Positions 17,643 to 26,289 of a stretch of DNA of 64,000 bases are shown here, one piece after another; positions within the stretch are counted from its first letter, which is position 1; every line of letters starts with the position of its first letter. The position numbers were made by a program, and so were the translations under genes. This stretch comes from Paradesulfitobacterium ferrireducens (GTDB lineage: Bacteria > Bacillota > Desulfitobacteriia > Desulfitobacteriales > Desulfitobacteriaceae), in contig NZ_JAFLRH010000024.1 of assembly GCF_017310645.1 (NCBI RefSeq), forward strand, positions 1-64,000, read 5' to 3'. The notes beneath the pieces are model-generated. The model saw only the letters and a program-made list of their open reading frames with translations. It made no database searches and was not told where the DNA came from.

Positions 17643-19856
17643 ATGAGCAGCATCTTAAAGCAAGCAATTGAATCGTTCTTTACCAGTGATAGCCCTGCAG
17701 CGGCGGAAACGCCCGATGAGTGGGTGTACTCCACCTGCGGTTACTGTTCGGTCGGGTGCGGCTTATATATCGGAACCAAGGATGGCCGGGCCGTGGCTGT
17801 CAAAGGGAATAAAGAATACCCGGTCAACCAGGGACGCCTATGCATTAAAGGACTTTATGAATGGAAAGTCCTGCATCATCCGGAACGGGCCGCCGTGCCC
17901 CTGATCCGCCGCGAGAGCGACTTGGCACCGGGGACCTGGGAGCAGGCCTTTGGACTAATGACAGGAAAAATAAAGGAAAACCTGCGGGCTTATGGCCCCG
18001 AATCTATTGGGATCTATCATACCGGCCAGCTCCTCTTGGAAGAATATTATGCCTTGGGCAAATTGGGCAAGGGAGTCCTGGGGACTCCGAATTTCGATGC
18101 CAATACGCGCCTGTGTATGGCTTCCACGGTCGAGGGGTATATCCGTTCTTTTGGTGCGGACGGGCCGCCGGGCTGCTATGATGATCTGGATCAGGCCAAG
18201 CTTATCTTTATTTTCGGCTCGAACCCGGCGGAAATGCACCCTCAGCTCTGGCAGCGGATTATGCGCAGCCGCGAGCAGAACGCGGCCAAAATCATCGTGG
18301 CGGACCCGCGCTTAACCCTGGCGGCGCAAGTCGCTGACCTGCATCTGAGATTACGGCCGGGGACCAATGTGCCCTTGCTTAATAGCATGGCCTATGTCCT
18401 CATGGAAGAGGGGCTGACTGACCCGGCCTATATCGCCGCCCATGTGAGCGGGTATGAGGAACTGCGGGCTTTAGTGCAGCACTATCCGCCGGAGCGGGCG
18501 GAGGCTTTAACCGGGGTTAAGGCAGAAATGATTGTCGAGGCGGCGCGCATGTTTGGCAGGGCTTCTGCGGCCACCACCTTTTTCTGCCAAGGAGTTAACC
18601 AAAGCATGTCGGCCACAGACAGTGTGACCTTGATCAACAATCTCCATCTCATCACCGGAAAAATTGGCAAGCCCGGGTCGGCTCCATTTTCGCTTACGGG
18701 CCAGGCCACCGCCATGAGCACCCGTGAAGTGGGGGCCGGACGATATCTCCCGGGATTCCGCAACCCGCAAAACCCTGCGCACCGGCGTGAAGTCGCAGAT
18801 TTCTGGGGTGTGAAGGAAAACAGGCTTCCGTATAAAACTACGGATATTATGCAGATCCTCAAATTAATCGAAGAAGACAAGCTTAAAGTTTTGTGGGTGA
18901 TCGGTACCAACCCGGCCGTCTCCCTGCCGGATCAGGGTTACGTGCGCGCCCTTCTGGACAAGGTATTTCTCATTGTGCAGGATGTTTACTATCCGATGGA
19001 AACGGCCAAGTATGCTGATATTTTTCTCCCGGCTGCGCAGTGGGGGGAAAAGACCGGCACCTATACCAATTCCGAGCGGCGGGTGAATGTGGGATATAAA
19101 GCTGTGGAGCCGCCGGGAGAGGCCAAGGCGGATTTGGACATTTTCAAGGAAGTGGGAAAGCGGCTCGGAGCCGGGCGTATGTTTTCCTGGTCGAGCAGCG
19201 AAGAGGTGTTCGCTGAGTGGGCAGCCCTTTCGCGCGGCCGCCCCAATGACATGTCCGGGATGACTTATAAACGGATGGAACAAGAGGGGGGGCTCCAATG
19301 GCCCTGTCCTGAGCTCGGGCATCAAGGGACGGCCCGGTTGTACAGTGAGGGTAATTTCCCTACCTGGGAGGGAGAGTCCCAGGCCTACGGGCCGAATAAT
19401 AATGATGAAGGCCGGGCCCGCCTCTGGGCGGTGGACTACTCAGCCCCTCCGGAGGTTCCGGATGCAGAATATCCATTTTGGTTAAACACAGGCCGGATTA
19501 TCGAACACTATCACACACGTACCAAGACCAAGCGGGTGCCGGAGCTGTCTGCTCTGGCCAAGCAAGGGTTTGCGGTCTTAAATCCGGAGGACGCAGCCAG
19601 GCTTTCCCTTGCCGAAGGGGATAGAGTAAAAATCACTACCCGCAGAGGCTGGATCGAGGTAAAAGCCGTGATTAACAACTCCGTGGCTCCGGGTCAGGTG
19701 TTTGTGCCTTTTCACTTCGGCGATCTTGATCCGGGGGAAGAGCACTTACACCAGGCGGCCAATCATTTGACCCTTAATTGGGTGGATCCGATTTCCCAGC
19801 AGCCTATTTCAAAAATCGCTGCCTGTCGCATTGAAAAAGGGTCTCTAAAAAACTAG
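17643..19856 (+). CDS. Molybdopterin oxidoreductase, nitrate-reductase-like (NasA/NapA clade), cytoplasmic
   Basis: A bis-MGD molybdoenzyme of 737 residues. The N-terminal [4Fe-4S] ligands are Cys32, 35 and 39 (CGYCSVGCG) and Cys67 (GRLCIKG). The sequence DANTRLCMAS puts Cys158 at the position of the molybdenum-binding cysteine of NapA/NasA nitrate reductases, and the surrounding residues resemble that clade more than formate dehydrogenases. There is no Tat or Sec signal, so it acts in the cytoplasm. The gene follows the sigma-54 regulator by 15 bases with TGGAGG as ribosome site, so the two are co-transcribed. No electron-transfer partner or nitrite reductase lies next to it, so assimilatory nitrate reduction is only one possibility. 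A terminator follows. Confidence 0.83.
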   Translation: MSSILKQAIESFFTSDSPAAAETPDEWVYSTCGYCSVGCGLYIGTKDGRAVAVKGNKEYPVNQGRLCIKGLYEWKVLHHPERAAVPLIRRESDLAPGTWEQAFGLMTGKIKENLRAYGPESIGIYHTGQLLLEEYYALGKLGKGVLGTPNFDANTRLCMASTVEGYIRSFGADGPPGCYDDLDQAKLIFIFGSNPAEMHPQLWQRIMRSREQNAAKIIVADPRLTLAAQVADLHLRLRPGTNVPLLNSMAYVLMEEGLTDPAYIAAHVSGYEELRALVQHYPPERAEALTGVKAEMIVEAARMFGRASAATTFFCQGVNQSMSATDSVTLINNLHLITGKIGKPGSAPFSLTGQATAMSTREVGAGRYLPGFRNPQNPAHRREVADFWGVKENRLPYKTTDIMQILKLIEEDKLKVLWVIGTNPAVSLPDQGYVRALLDKVFLIVQDVYYPMETAKYADIFLPAAQWGEKTGTYTNSERRVNVGYKAVEPPGEAKADLDIFKEVGKRLGAGRMFSWSSSEEVFAEWAALSRGRPNDMSGMTYKRMEQEGGLQWPCPELGHQGTARLYSEGNFPTWEGESQAYGPNNNDEGRARLWAVDYSAPPEVPDAEYPFWLNTGRIIEHYHTRTKTKRVPELSALAKQGFAVLNPEDAARLSLAEGDRVKITTRRGWIEVKAVINNSVAPGQVFVPFHFGDLDPGEEHLHQAANHLTLNWVDPISQQPISKIAACRIEKGSLKN

Positions 19857-19895
19857 AGAGCGTTTCGCGATTTATAGAGAGTTTTATTTTTAACC

Positions 19896-19929
19896 AAACC
19901 CGGCAGAGCCTAATTTTGTCGGGTTTTTT
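19896..19929 (+). terminator. Rho-independent terminator
   Basis: AAACCCGGCA and TGTCGGGTTT pair around a short loop and run into TTTTTT. It separates the regulator-molybdoenzyme transcript from the sigma-54 promoter that follows. Confidence 0.88.
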
Positions 19930-19942
19930 ACTTTGCCTAAAG

Positions 19943-19960
19943 TTGGCACGGCCTTTGCAA
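19943..19960 (+). promoter_or_regulatory. Sigma-54 (-24/-12) promoter
   Basis: The sequence TTGGCACGGCCTTTGCAA matches the RpoN consensus TTGGCACG-N4-TTGCA. The invariant GG (19945-19946) and GC (19957-19958) are separated by exactly 10 bases. It lies 67 bases before the usp start and downstream of a gene for a sigma-54 activator. Transcription would start near 19970. Confidence 0.88.
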
Positions 19961-20026
19961 TAGCCTAAGATAAATTTTCGGCGGTGCTAATTTGAGAAGT
20001 TAGTAACTAGCAGGGAGGGAGAAAGA

Positions 20027-20452
20027 ATGTTTAAGAAAATCCTAGTGCCGATTGACGGTTCACACTATTCCCAGCGGGCATTGGTTAAAGCCTTGGAATT
20101 AGCTAAGGTATTCGAAGCCGAAATTCTGGTGCTGCATGTAACTTATACCCCGGAAGCCCTGGGCTACACCTTGGCTAAGGATGCCTCCGTACTCCAGGAT
20201 CAACTGGCAGGCAGCGGGGAGATACTGTTGGCGGCGACCATGGCCGAGATCGAGAAGGACGGAGTGCAGGTGCGGGCTAAGCAACTGCCCGGGCATCCTG
20301 CCGCAGTGATTGTCGAGGAAGCGATGCGGGAAGACAGCGACTTAATCGTAATGGGCAGCCGCGGCTTTGGCCCGATTGCCGGCCCGCTTTTGGGTAGTGT
20401 CAGCCAGCGCGTGCTTCAGCGGGCAAAGTGCCCAGTGCTGGTTGTGAAGTAG
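20027..20452 (+). CDS. Universal stress protein (UspA family)
   Basis: A 141-residue cytoplasmic protein with the single-domain Usp fold. The N-terminus MFKKILVPIDGSHYSQRAL and the ATP-binding loop GSRGFGPIAGPLLGSVSQRV (G-x2-G-x9-G-S/T) are both intact, which suggests nucleotide binding. GGGAGGGAG lies 8 bases before the ATG. It is the first gene after the sigma-54 promoter and is 23 bases from the Tat-exported molybdoenzyme gene, so it is probably a stress or regulatory partner of that respiratory complex. Its exact role is unknown. Confidence 0.9.
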   Translation: MFKKILVPIDGSHYSQRALVKALELAKVFEAEILVLHVTYTPEALGYTLAKDASVLQDQLAGSGEILLAATMAEIEKDGVQVRAKQLPGHPAAVIVEEAMREDSDLIVMGSRGFGPIAGPLLGSVSQRVLQRAKCPVLVVK

Positions 20453-20475
20453 GAATCTATGTGGAGGTGTTGAAT

Positions 20476-23046
20476 ATGGAGAAAAGGAAGATTAAGCTTA
20501 GCCGCCGCCAGTTTTTGCAGGCGGCTGCGGCGGCCGGGGTTTTGGCCGGTACCGGGGGAGCGATGGCATTTGTGCGGCAAACGCCGGCCCGGGCTGCGGC
20601 GGGTGAGCCGGAATTGAAATACGTGCGGACTACGTGCTCCCCAAACTGCACCGGGGCCTGTGGGATGAAGGCGATTGTGGAGAACGGGCAGATCAAGGCG
20701 ATTGTGCAAGCTGCCGATTATCCTGAGCCTGAATACAACCCACGCGGCTGTTTGAAAGGGCTGTCCATGCTTAATCTCATCTATGGACCGGACCGCCTCA
20801 AGAAGCCGTTGGTCCGGAGCGGGCAGCCCGGGAAGGGAGAGTTTAAGGAAGCGTCCTGGCAGGAGGCTCTCGATTATAGTGCGGGCCGGCTCAAAGAGAT
20901 TGCGGACAAATACGGTCCCGAGTCGATCGGGGTAATATTTCAGGTCGGGGGCACGGGGTATGTGCACAAAGGAGCGGTTATTGCCCTGGCCACGCTGGCC
21001 GGGTGGAGTCTGCACCACCCCTATGACCAAAATGGAGATTTACCCATGTTCTGGCCCATGACTTTCGGCGTGCAGACGGAAGAGCTGGAGCCCTTGGAAT
21101 GGCTTAATTCCCGCTATGTCGCCGTATTTGGCTCCAACATCCTGGCCACCCGGCTCCCCGATGCCCACTTTCTGGTGGAGGCGCGCAACCGCGGAGCCAA
21201 ACTCGTGGTCTTTGACCCGAACTACAGCCCCACAGCCGGGAAAGCGGATGAATGGGTTCAAATTAACCCCAGCAGTGATGCGGCGGTAGGGTTGGGCCTA
21301 GCGCGCGTTATTATTGAGGAAAAACTTTACGATGAGGATTTTCTCAAGACCTACACCGATTTTCCCTTGCTGGTGCGCCTGGATAACGGCAAGCGCCTGA
21401 AGGCTGAGGAAGTCAAAGGCTTGAGCAAACCGGACGGGGTGCCGTCTTACCGTGAAGTTTACGTGGCTTATAACAGGCAGTTTCTGTCCGTGCACCCGGA
21501 AAAGCTTGAGCTGCCGCTTGATGTTGTACTCGAAGGAGAACTGGAAGTCGAACTGAAAGACGGGCAGAAAGTTAGCGTTAAACCGGGTTTTCAACTCCTG
21601 CGCGAGAGCTTGAAGGAATACACCCCGGATAAAGTCGAGAAGCTGGCCGGGATTCCCCAAGACAAACTGGTGCGCCTGGCCCGGGAAATGGCAGCGGCCA
21701 AACCCCTGCACCTTGTGTACGGGGCGAGCAATTACCAGTGGTATCACGGGGACTTAAAAGGCCGGGCCTTAGCCCTGATTCCGGTGCTCACCGGCAATAT
21801 CGGCAAGAGCGGAGCCGGGATTTCCACCTATGCCGGCCAGTACCGGGTGCGCCTCAAAGTAGCACAGTGGTGGGTGCCGCAAGGGAAAAAACAGAACTGG
21901 CTCCCGTGGCTCTATGTGCTCCACGGCCCGACCAAGAATATGAAGGCCAACTGGCCCAAGCACGGGCTCAAAGCCTTAATCACCGGCTGGGGCAACCCCT
22001 TTGACCAGCACAATATGGCGAACAAGCTGAGGCAGATGGTGGAAAAAGGGGAGCTTGAATTTGTGGCCACCATGGATTTTCAGATGACGACCAGCTGTCA
22101 GTATAGTGATGTGGTGCTGCCGGCGGTGAGTTGGTATGAGAAGACGGAACTGGTAGGTTCTCCGGTCCATCCCTATCTGCAGCTGCAGCAGCAGGCGATC
22201 AAGCCGCTGTATGAAGGAAAGCCCGAGCTTTGGATTGCGCGGGAGCTGGCGCGCAGGCTTAACCCGGAATTTGAAAAACATTTCTTCCCGGATCTGGATG
22301 CGGAGGCTGCAGCTGAGAAGGCGATTGAGCTCATGCTCAGGACCGGCGGGCCCTCGGTAGAGGGAATAACCCTGGAACAACTGAAAAAGGGACCGGTGCG
22401 GGTTAAATCGGAAGTGCCGGGCAACCGCCAGATTCCTTTTTATGAGCAGATTGCCCACAAGAAGCCCTTCCCGCCGGTGAGCATTCCGGCCAAAATCGAA
22501 CAAACTGCTCAGTTTGTCAAAAGCGGACGGATTGAGTTTTACAAAGACGAAGATCTGATGTTGCAACTCGGCGAAGCATTGCCGGTGCACAAGCCTCCGT
22601 TTGAGGAGAGCGAATATGCTCTGGATCCCACGGTGAGGGATAAATACAAGTTTAGCTATATCACCCGCAACGCCATCTACCGCGTGCACTCCACGCATTC
22701 CAACAATGTCTGGATGAATGAGCTGCAGGACGGGAAACCCAGAGTTTGGCTGAACCCCCAAGATGCCGAAGAGAAAGGCATTAAGGAAGGGGACTGGGTC
22801 GAGGTATACAACAACCGGGGCAGCCTGCATGCGTTTGCGGTGCTCGATCCCGGGGCCGGACGCAACGTGGCGGTGTTTGAACAGGGCTGGTGGAGCCGCT
22901 ATCTTAACGGGGAGTCTTTTAATTCCCTCACTTATCCCTTTATCAAGCCCACGCATGAAATCTATTTCGTGCCCGGAATGTGGGCTCCCAATACCGCCTG
23001 GAACGAGTGCCTGTGCGATGTGAGAAAGGCTGGTGACACGAAATGA
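20476..23046 (+). CDS. Tat-exported molybdopterin oxidoreductase, NarG-like type II DMSO-reductase clade
   Basis: The catalytic subunit, 856 residues, of a membrane-anchored reductase or dehydrogenase facing the outside. The Tat signal is KLSRRQFLQ followed by an Ala/Gly-rich segment and ARA at about residue 40. Cluster ligands are Cys54, 58, 62 and 92 (TTCSPNCTGACGMK, NPRGC). The stretch YDQNGDLPMFWPMTFG aligns by eye with NarG's YDWYCDLPPASPQTWG, placing Asp188 at the Mo-ligand position of the type II group (nitrate, selenate, chlorate, ethylbenzene and dimethylsulfide enzymes). The following GSNILATRLPDAHFLVEAR also fits. Unlike NarG the first cluster ligand is Cys, not His. The start at 20476 has GGAGG upstream. 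It overlaps the FeS subunit by four bases. The substrate is unknown. Confidence 0.87.
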   Translation: MEKRKIKLSRRQFLQAAAAAGVLAGTGGAMAFVRQTPARAAAGEPELKYVRTTCSPNCTGACGMKAIVENGQIKAIVQAADYPEPEYNPRGCLKGLSMLNLIYGPDRLKKPLVRSGQPGKGEFKEASWQEALDYSAGRLKEIADKYGPESIGVIFQVGGTGYVHKGAVIALATLAGWSLHHPYDQNGDLPMFWPMTFGVQTEELEPLEWLNSRYVAVFGSNILATRLPDAHFLVEARNRGAKLVVFDPNYSPTAGKADEWVQINPSSDAAVGLGLARVIIEEKLYDEDFLKTYTDFPLLVRLDNGKRLKAEEVKGLSKPDGVPSYREVYVAYNRQFLSVHPEKLELPLDVVLEGELEVELKDGQKVSVKPGFQLLRESLKEYTPDKVEKLAGIPQDKLVRLAREMAAAKPLHLVYGASNYQWYHGDLKGRALALIPVLTGNIGKSGAGISTYAGQYRVRLKVAQWWVPQGKKQNWLPWLYVLHGPTKNMKANWPKHGLKALITGWGNPFDQHNMANKLRQMVEKGELEFVATMDFQMTTSCQYSDVVLPAVSWYEKTELVGSPVHPYLQLQQQAIKPLYEGKPELWIARELARRLNPEFEKHFFPDLDAEAAAEKAIELMLRTGGPSVEGITLEQLKKGPVRVKSEVPGNRQIPFYEQIAHKKPFPPVSIPAKIEQTAQFVKSGRIEFYKDEDLMLQLGEALPVHKPPFEESEYALDPTVRDKYKFSYITRNAIYRVHSTHSNNVWMNELQDGKPRVWLNPQDAEEKGIKEGDWVEVYNNRGSLHAFAVLDPGAGRNVAVFEQGWWSRYLNGESFNSLTYPFIKPTHEIYFVPGMWAPNTAWNECLCDVRKAGDTK

Positions 23047-23729
23047 GACTGGGGATGGTAATTGACCTCGATCGCTGCATCGGCTGCCGTTCGTGCGCGG
23101 TCGCCTGTAAAGCGCATAATGCTCAGCCGCCTGGCACTTGGTGGAACCGGGTTTTCACCCCAGGGAGCGAGGAACACCAAGTGGCTGTAGGCACGAACGG
23201 ACATCTGCAGATGAATTTCCTGCCCGTTTCCTGCCAGATGTGCGACAATGCCCCCTGTGAAAAAGTGTGCCCGGCAGGGGCCACGTATACGGATGAACGC
23301 GGCGTCGTGCTGGTCGACTATGAACGCTGCATCGGCTGCCGCTACTGCATCGCCGCCTGTCCCTACGGCGTGCGCCAGTTTAACTGGGAAGACCCGCACC
23401 AAGCTAAGGAGCGCGTGGGCTACCAGGAAGGGTATGAATACGGCTATCCCGGGGATTACCGCGACCAAGACGGGCGCCTGGTGTATACCCCGAACCGCCC
23501 GCTGGGAGTCGTGGAAAAGTGTACGTTTTGTGTGCAATATACCAGCAAAGGGGAACAACCGGCTTGTGTGCGGGCCTGCCCGTCCAAAGCACGCATCTTC
23601 GGGGATCTCGACGACCCGGATTCCGAAGTGAGCCGTTTGATTCAGGAACGCCAGGCTTTCAGGCTCAAGGAGGAGCTGGGAACATCGCCCAAGGTGTTTT
23701 ACCTGCCCCCGACCAAGCCGAGCAGGTAA
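23043..23729 (+). CDS. Four-cluster ferredoxin-type electron-transfer subunit
   Basis: A 228-residue iron-sulfur protein of the DmsB/NrfC/PsrB type that passes electrons between the catalytic and membrane subunits. Cysteine groups are CIGCRSCAVAC (12-22), CQMCDNAPCEKVC, CIGCRYCIAACPYG and CTFC with CVRACP, enough for four [4Fe-4S] clusters. It has no signal peptide of its own, so it would be carried out with the Tat-bearing catalytic subunit. Its ATG overlaps the previous stop (ATGA), implying tight coupling. Confidence 0.92.
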   Translation: MRLGMVIDLDRCIGCRSCAVACKAHNAQPPGTWWNRVFTPGSEEHQVAVGTNGHLQMNFLPVSCQMCDNAPCEKVCPAGATYTDERGVVLVDYERCIGCRYCIAACPYGVRQFNWEDPHQAKERVGYQEGYEYGYPGDYRDQDGRLVYTPNRPLGVVEKCTFCVQYTSKGEQPACVRACPSKARIFGDLDDPDSEVSRLIQERQAFRLKEELGTSPKVFYLPPTKPSR

Positions 23730-23752
23730 GGATTTTGTAGGAGGTGGAGAAT

Positions 23753-25003
23753 ATGAAAAAGAACTCCAAGATGATGTTAGCCCTCGCGTCCGTGATCCTT
23801 GTAATCAGCTTGATCGCCTGGGGCTATCAGCTTGGAAACGGCCTCGCCGTGACCAATATGCGCAATCCTTTTAGCTGGGGGCTGTATATCGCGACGTTTG
23901 CCTTCTTCGTAGGGATTGCTGCCGGGGGCTTGATCGTTTCCTCATCGGTTTATCTTTTTAATATCGAAAAGCTCAAGCCCTTTACCCGCATCGCGTCCCT
24001 GTCCGCGTTCGCCAGCACACTCGGAGCGGGGGCCATGATTCTGCCGGACATGGGCCGGGTGGACAGGGTGTTTAATGTGTTCCTGCATCCGAATTGGCGC
24101 TCCCCTTTGGTGTGGGATGTGATCGTGATTTCAACTTACCTCGTGTTAACTTTCCTCAGTGTCTATGTCCAGCTTTTGCCTGATTGGAAGCGGGATGGGA
24201 CCGGGTTTTTGAATGGCTGGACGAAGTCCCGCACTCAGGAGCAGGTGGACGCTCTGGCTAAAAAATGGTCAAGGCGGATTTCCATAGTCGGGCTGCCGGT
24301 CGCTATCCTGATTCATACCGTGACCGCTTTAATCTTTGCTACCCAGGCTTCGCGCAGTTGGTGGAATACAGCAGTGCTCCCTCCGGATTTTATCTCCGTC
24401 GCCGTAGCCTCAGGCACGGCGTTGGTGCTGGTGATATCCCTGGCGGCGGTTGGGAGGGAACGCTTCAGCGAATACCAGGGGGCATTCAGGAACTTGGCCT
24501 TAATCGTGGCCGGTGCTTTAGTGGTGCATTTTTTCCTGGTGTCCGTAGATTTGCTCGTACACTGGTGGTGGGGCAAACCCGAGGGGCTGGAAGTGCTGTC
24601 TTTGGTGTTTGGCAAGTACGGGCCGCTCTATGCCACGGAAATCCTGCTCCCGGCCTTCACCATGTTCTACTTCTTCAGCAAGAGGGGTTCGAGCTCATTT
24701 AACAGCCTGGTTGGCGGCAGTGCCCTGTTGTTTATCGGAGTGTTCGCCCACCGCCTGATGCTGATGTTTCCTTCATTCAATGCAATTCCGCTGAGTCTGA
24801 GTTTGCCCGGTATGGGAATTGAGAATTGGGCTTATCCCATAGCCACAGGGCAGCTAAAAGAGGGGATGCCCGTATTTGCAAGCTCTTGGAGCTATGCTCC
24901 TTCCCTGATTGAATATGCTGTCGCCTTGCTCCCCTTCGGTTTGATCTTATTTGTCGTTTCATACGCGCTCTCAGCTTATAAGTTTGCGCCGCAGAAGAGG
25001 TAG
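23753..25003 (+). CDS. nrfD: NrfD/PsrC-family membrane subunit
   Basis: The quinone-interacting membrane anchor of the molybdoenzyme complex. The 416 residues have about ten hydrophobic helices. The first region (NPFSWGLYIATFAFFVGIAAGG) and the conserved acidic/aromatic loop before helix 4 are family-like. A soluble loop near residues 140-180 (RDGTGFLNGWTKSRTQEQ) is a family trait of the larger members. The ATG at 23753 is taken because TAGGAGG lies 8 bases upstream. It is the last gene of the sigma-54 operon and would allow exchange of electrons with the menaquinone pool. Confidence 0.9.
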   Translation: MKKNSKMMLALASVILVISLIAWGYQLGNGLAVTNMRNPFSWGLYIATFAFFVGIAAGGLIVSSSVYLFNIEKLKPFTRIASLSAFASTLGAGAMILPDMGRVDRVFNVFLHPNWRSPLVWDVIVISTYLVLTFLSVYVQLLPDWKRDGTGFLNGWTKSRTQEQVDALAKKWSRRISIVGLPVAILIHTVTALIFATQASRSWWNTAVLPPDFISVAVASGTALVLVISLAAVGRERFSEYQGAFRNLALIVAGALVVHFFLVSVDLLVHWWWGKPEGLEVLSLVFGKYGPLYATEILLPAFTMFYFFSKRGSSSFNSLVGGSALLFIGVFAHRLMLMFPSFNAIPLSLSLPGMGIENWAYPIATGQLKEGMPVFASSWSYAPSLIEYAVALLPFGLILFVVSYALSAYKFAPQKR

Positions 25004-25198
25004 CTTCATAAGATTGGTGCGTGTAAGAGCTCGTGACCATAAGAGCCGGCACCCATAAGGATTGGCGTATTTAAGCGTGGTGCGCGTGAATGCTGGCACC
25101 CAAACCAGCGGTATTAGGGGTATAATGTGAGGGGTTTGCCACGGCGAACCCCTCGAAGCAAGTAAGAAGCAAGTAAGAAGCAAGCAAGTCTGTTTCTA
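25004..25198. repeat. Hairpin and short tandem repeat after nrfD
   Basis: A very strong inverted repeat, GAGGGGTT-t-GCC-ac-GGC-g-AACCCCTC, lies at 25129-25154. It has no T-run but could end the nrfD transcript or stabilise its 3' end. It is followed at 25155-25188 by about three copies of the 11-base unit AAGCAAGTAAG. The sequence before it (25004-25120) holds two related GGCACCCA patches but no gene. Confidence 0.6.
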
Positions 25199-25282
25199 TT
25201 TGGTATACCAAAAATTCCGCTTAAGGCTTTTTTCTCCGATAATAGTATGCTAAACTGGGCTCAGGGCAATCTTGGTATACCA
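25199..25282. promoter_or_regulatory. Twin palindromic operators before the HPP gene
   Basis: TTTGGTATACCAAA, a perfect palindrome, lies at 25199-25212, and TTGGTATACCA at 25272-25282; centres are 72 bases apart. The T-G-G-T/A-C-C-A core suits the FadR/GntR group (TnGT-N-ACnA). No GntR gene is in the window, so the regulator would be encoded elsewhere. Confidence 0.6.
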
Positions 25283-25392
25283 TACATTGATTGGCAGGGC
25301 GTATTATCGGAAGATTTGTGGAACTTATCCAACATGGGCACAGTAATAGTAGAGGGCTGGTTTTTCATGAAGCCCGGGTGAGGAGGGGTCAA

Positions 25393-25995
25393 ATGCCAGA
25401 AGATAAAGGCGCAGGGGTAGAACGCACTGCGGCAGCACCTGGACCTGCATCAATCGAAAGTGATTTAGCGAGGGTGCGCTTGCTGGCGTATCTAAAAAAA
25501 ATGAAGGGGAATCCCCGTACTACTCCTTTAATTGCTCCGCCGCTTTTCGATATCTTTATTTCCGGTGTGGGAGCCTTGTTGGGAATAGCGGCTGTAGCCT
25601 TTCTTTCATTAGTTCATGGGCTCCCTATGTTAGTGGCCTCATTTGGAGCTTCGGCTGTTTTGGTATACGGTGTCCCGGACGGCCCGCTGTCTCAGCCGCG
25701 TAATGTCTTTTTCGGACATACTATTTCAGCTACAGCGGGTGTGCTGACATATTCCTTATTCGGCCTTAGCTGGTGGTCAGCCGCCTTAGGCGTTTCTTTG
25801 GCGCTCGTGATGATGCTGATCACGAAAACCACGCATCCTCCGGGAGGAGCAACAGCCCTGGTCGCTGTACTGAATCAGGCGCACCCGATTTTTATCCTGA
25901 CGCCGGTGGCTGCAGGAGCGGCGATCCTCGTTCTGGTCGGGATTGTCGTCAACAACGTGTCCCCTAATCGCAGTTATCCTCGCTACTGGATTTAG
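25393..25995 (+). CDS. HPP-family membrane protein
   Basis: A 200-residue integral membrane protein with a 50-residue charged N-terminus and about four or five helices. The family signature THPPGGATALVAV is at about residue 145, after VPDGPLSQPRNVFFGHTISA. HPP proteins have been connected with nitrite transport in plants and cyanobacteria, but bacterial roles are mostly untested. The ATG at 25393 is chosen for GAGGAGGGG 6 bases upstream; an in-frame extension to 25291 has no ribosome site. It is a single gene behind twin palindromes at 25199-25282. Confidence 0.85.
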   Translation: MPEDKGAGVERTAAAPGPASIESDLARVRLLAYLKKMKGNPRTTPLIAPPLFDIFISGVGALLGIAAVAFLSLVHGLPMLVASFGASAVLVYGVPDGPLSQPRNVFFGHTISATAGVLTYSLFGLSWWSAALGVSLALVMMLITKTTHPPGGATALVAVLNQAHPIFILTPVAAGAAILVLVGIVVNNVSPNRSYPRYWI

Positions 25996-26107
25996 GAGGT
26001 AACAGCGAGAATCTCCGCCGTTTTACTGGATAGTAATTCACTTTGCAGGTGAACAGAGGAGCCAAAGGAATAGAGATTAGACGAATGGGAATTAAGGGGA
26101 AAAATGC

Positions 26108-26136
26108 TTGACAGAACACATGTTCTAGGATAAGAT
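26108..26136 (+). promoter_or_regulatory. Sigma-A promoter with overlapping LexA (SOS) box
   Basis: TTGACA (26108-26113), 17 bases and TAAGAT (26131-26136) form a near-consensus promoter. The spacer begins with GAACACATGTTC (26114-26125), which fits the Firmicute LexA box GAAC-N4-GTTC and abuts the -35 box. LexA would block transcription of the heptad-repeat gene until DNA damage. Confidence 0.78.
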
Positions 26137-26289
26137 GGTATCAAAGCAAGTGAGCGGAGCAAGATTAGTGCAGTTGTTGAAAGAACTAATATAGTCTTTT
26201 TGAAGGAACGGGATATAGCCTACTGGAGAAACTGCTGGTACCAAGTTCTTAATTTATCTGTGCGTTTCTGTAAAGGAGGGAACGTTTGG

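Noticed and set aside
21976-22956. A 326-codon minus-strand frame opposite the Tat molybdoenzyme gene
   Set aside because: It has no family similarity and lies wholly within a well-supported gene; it is a shadow of the codon pattern.
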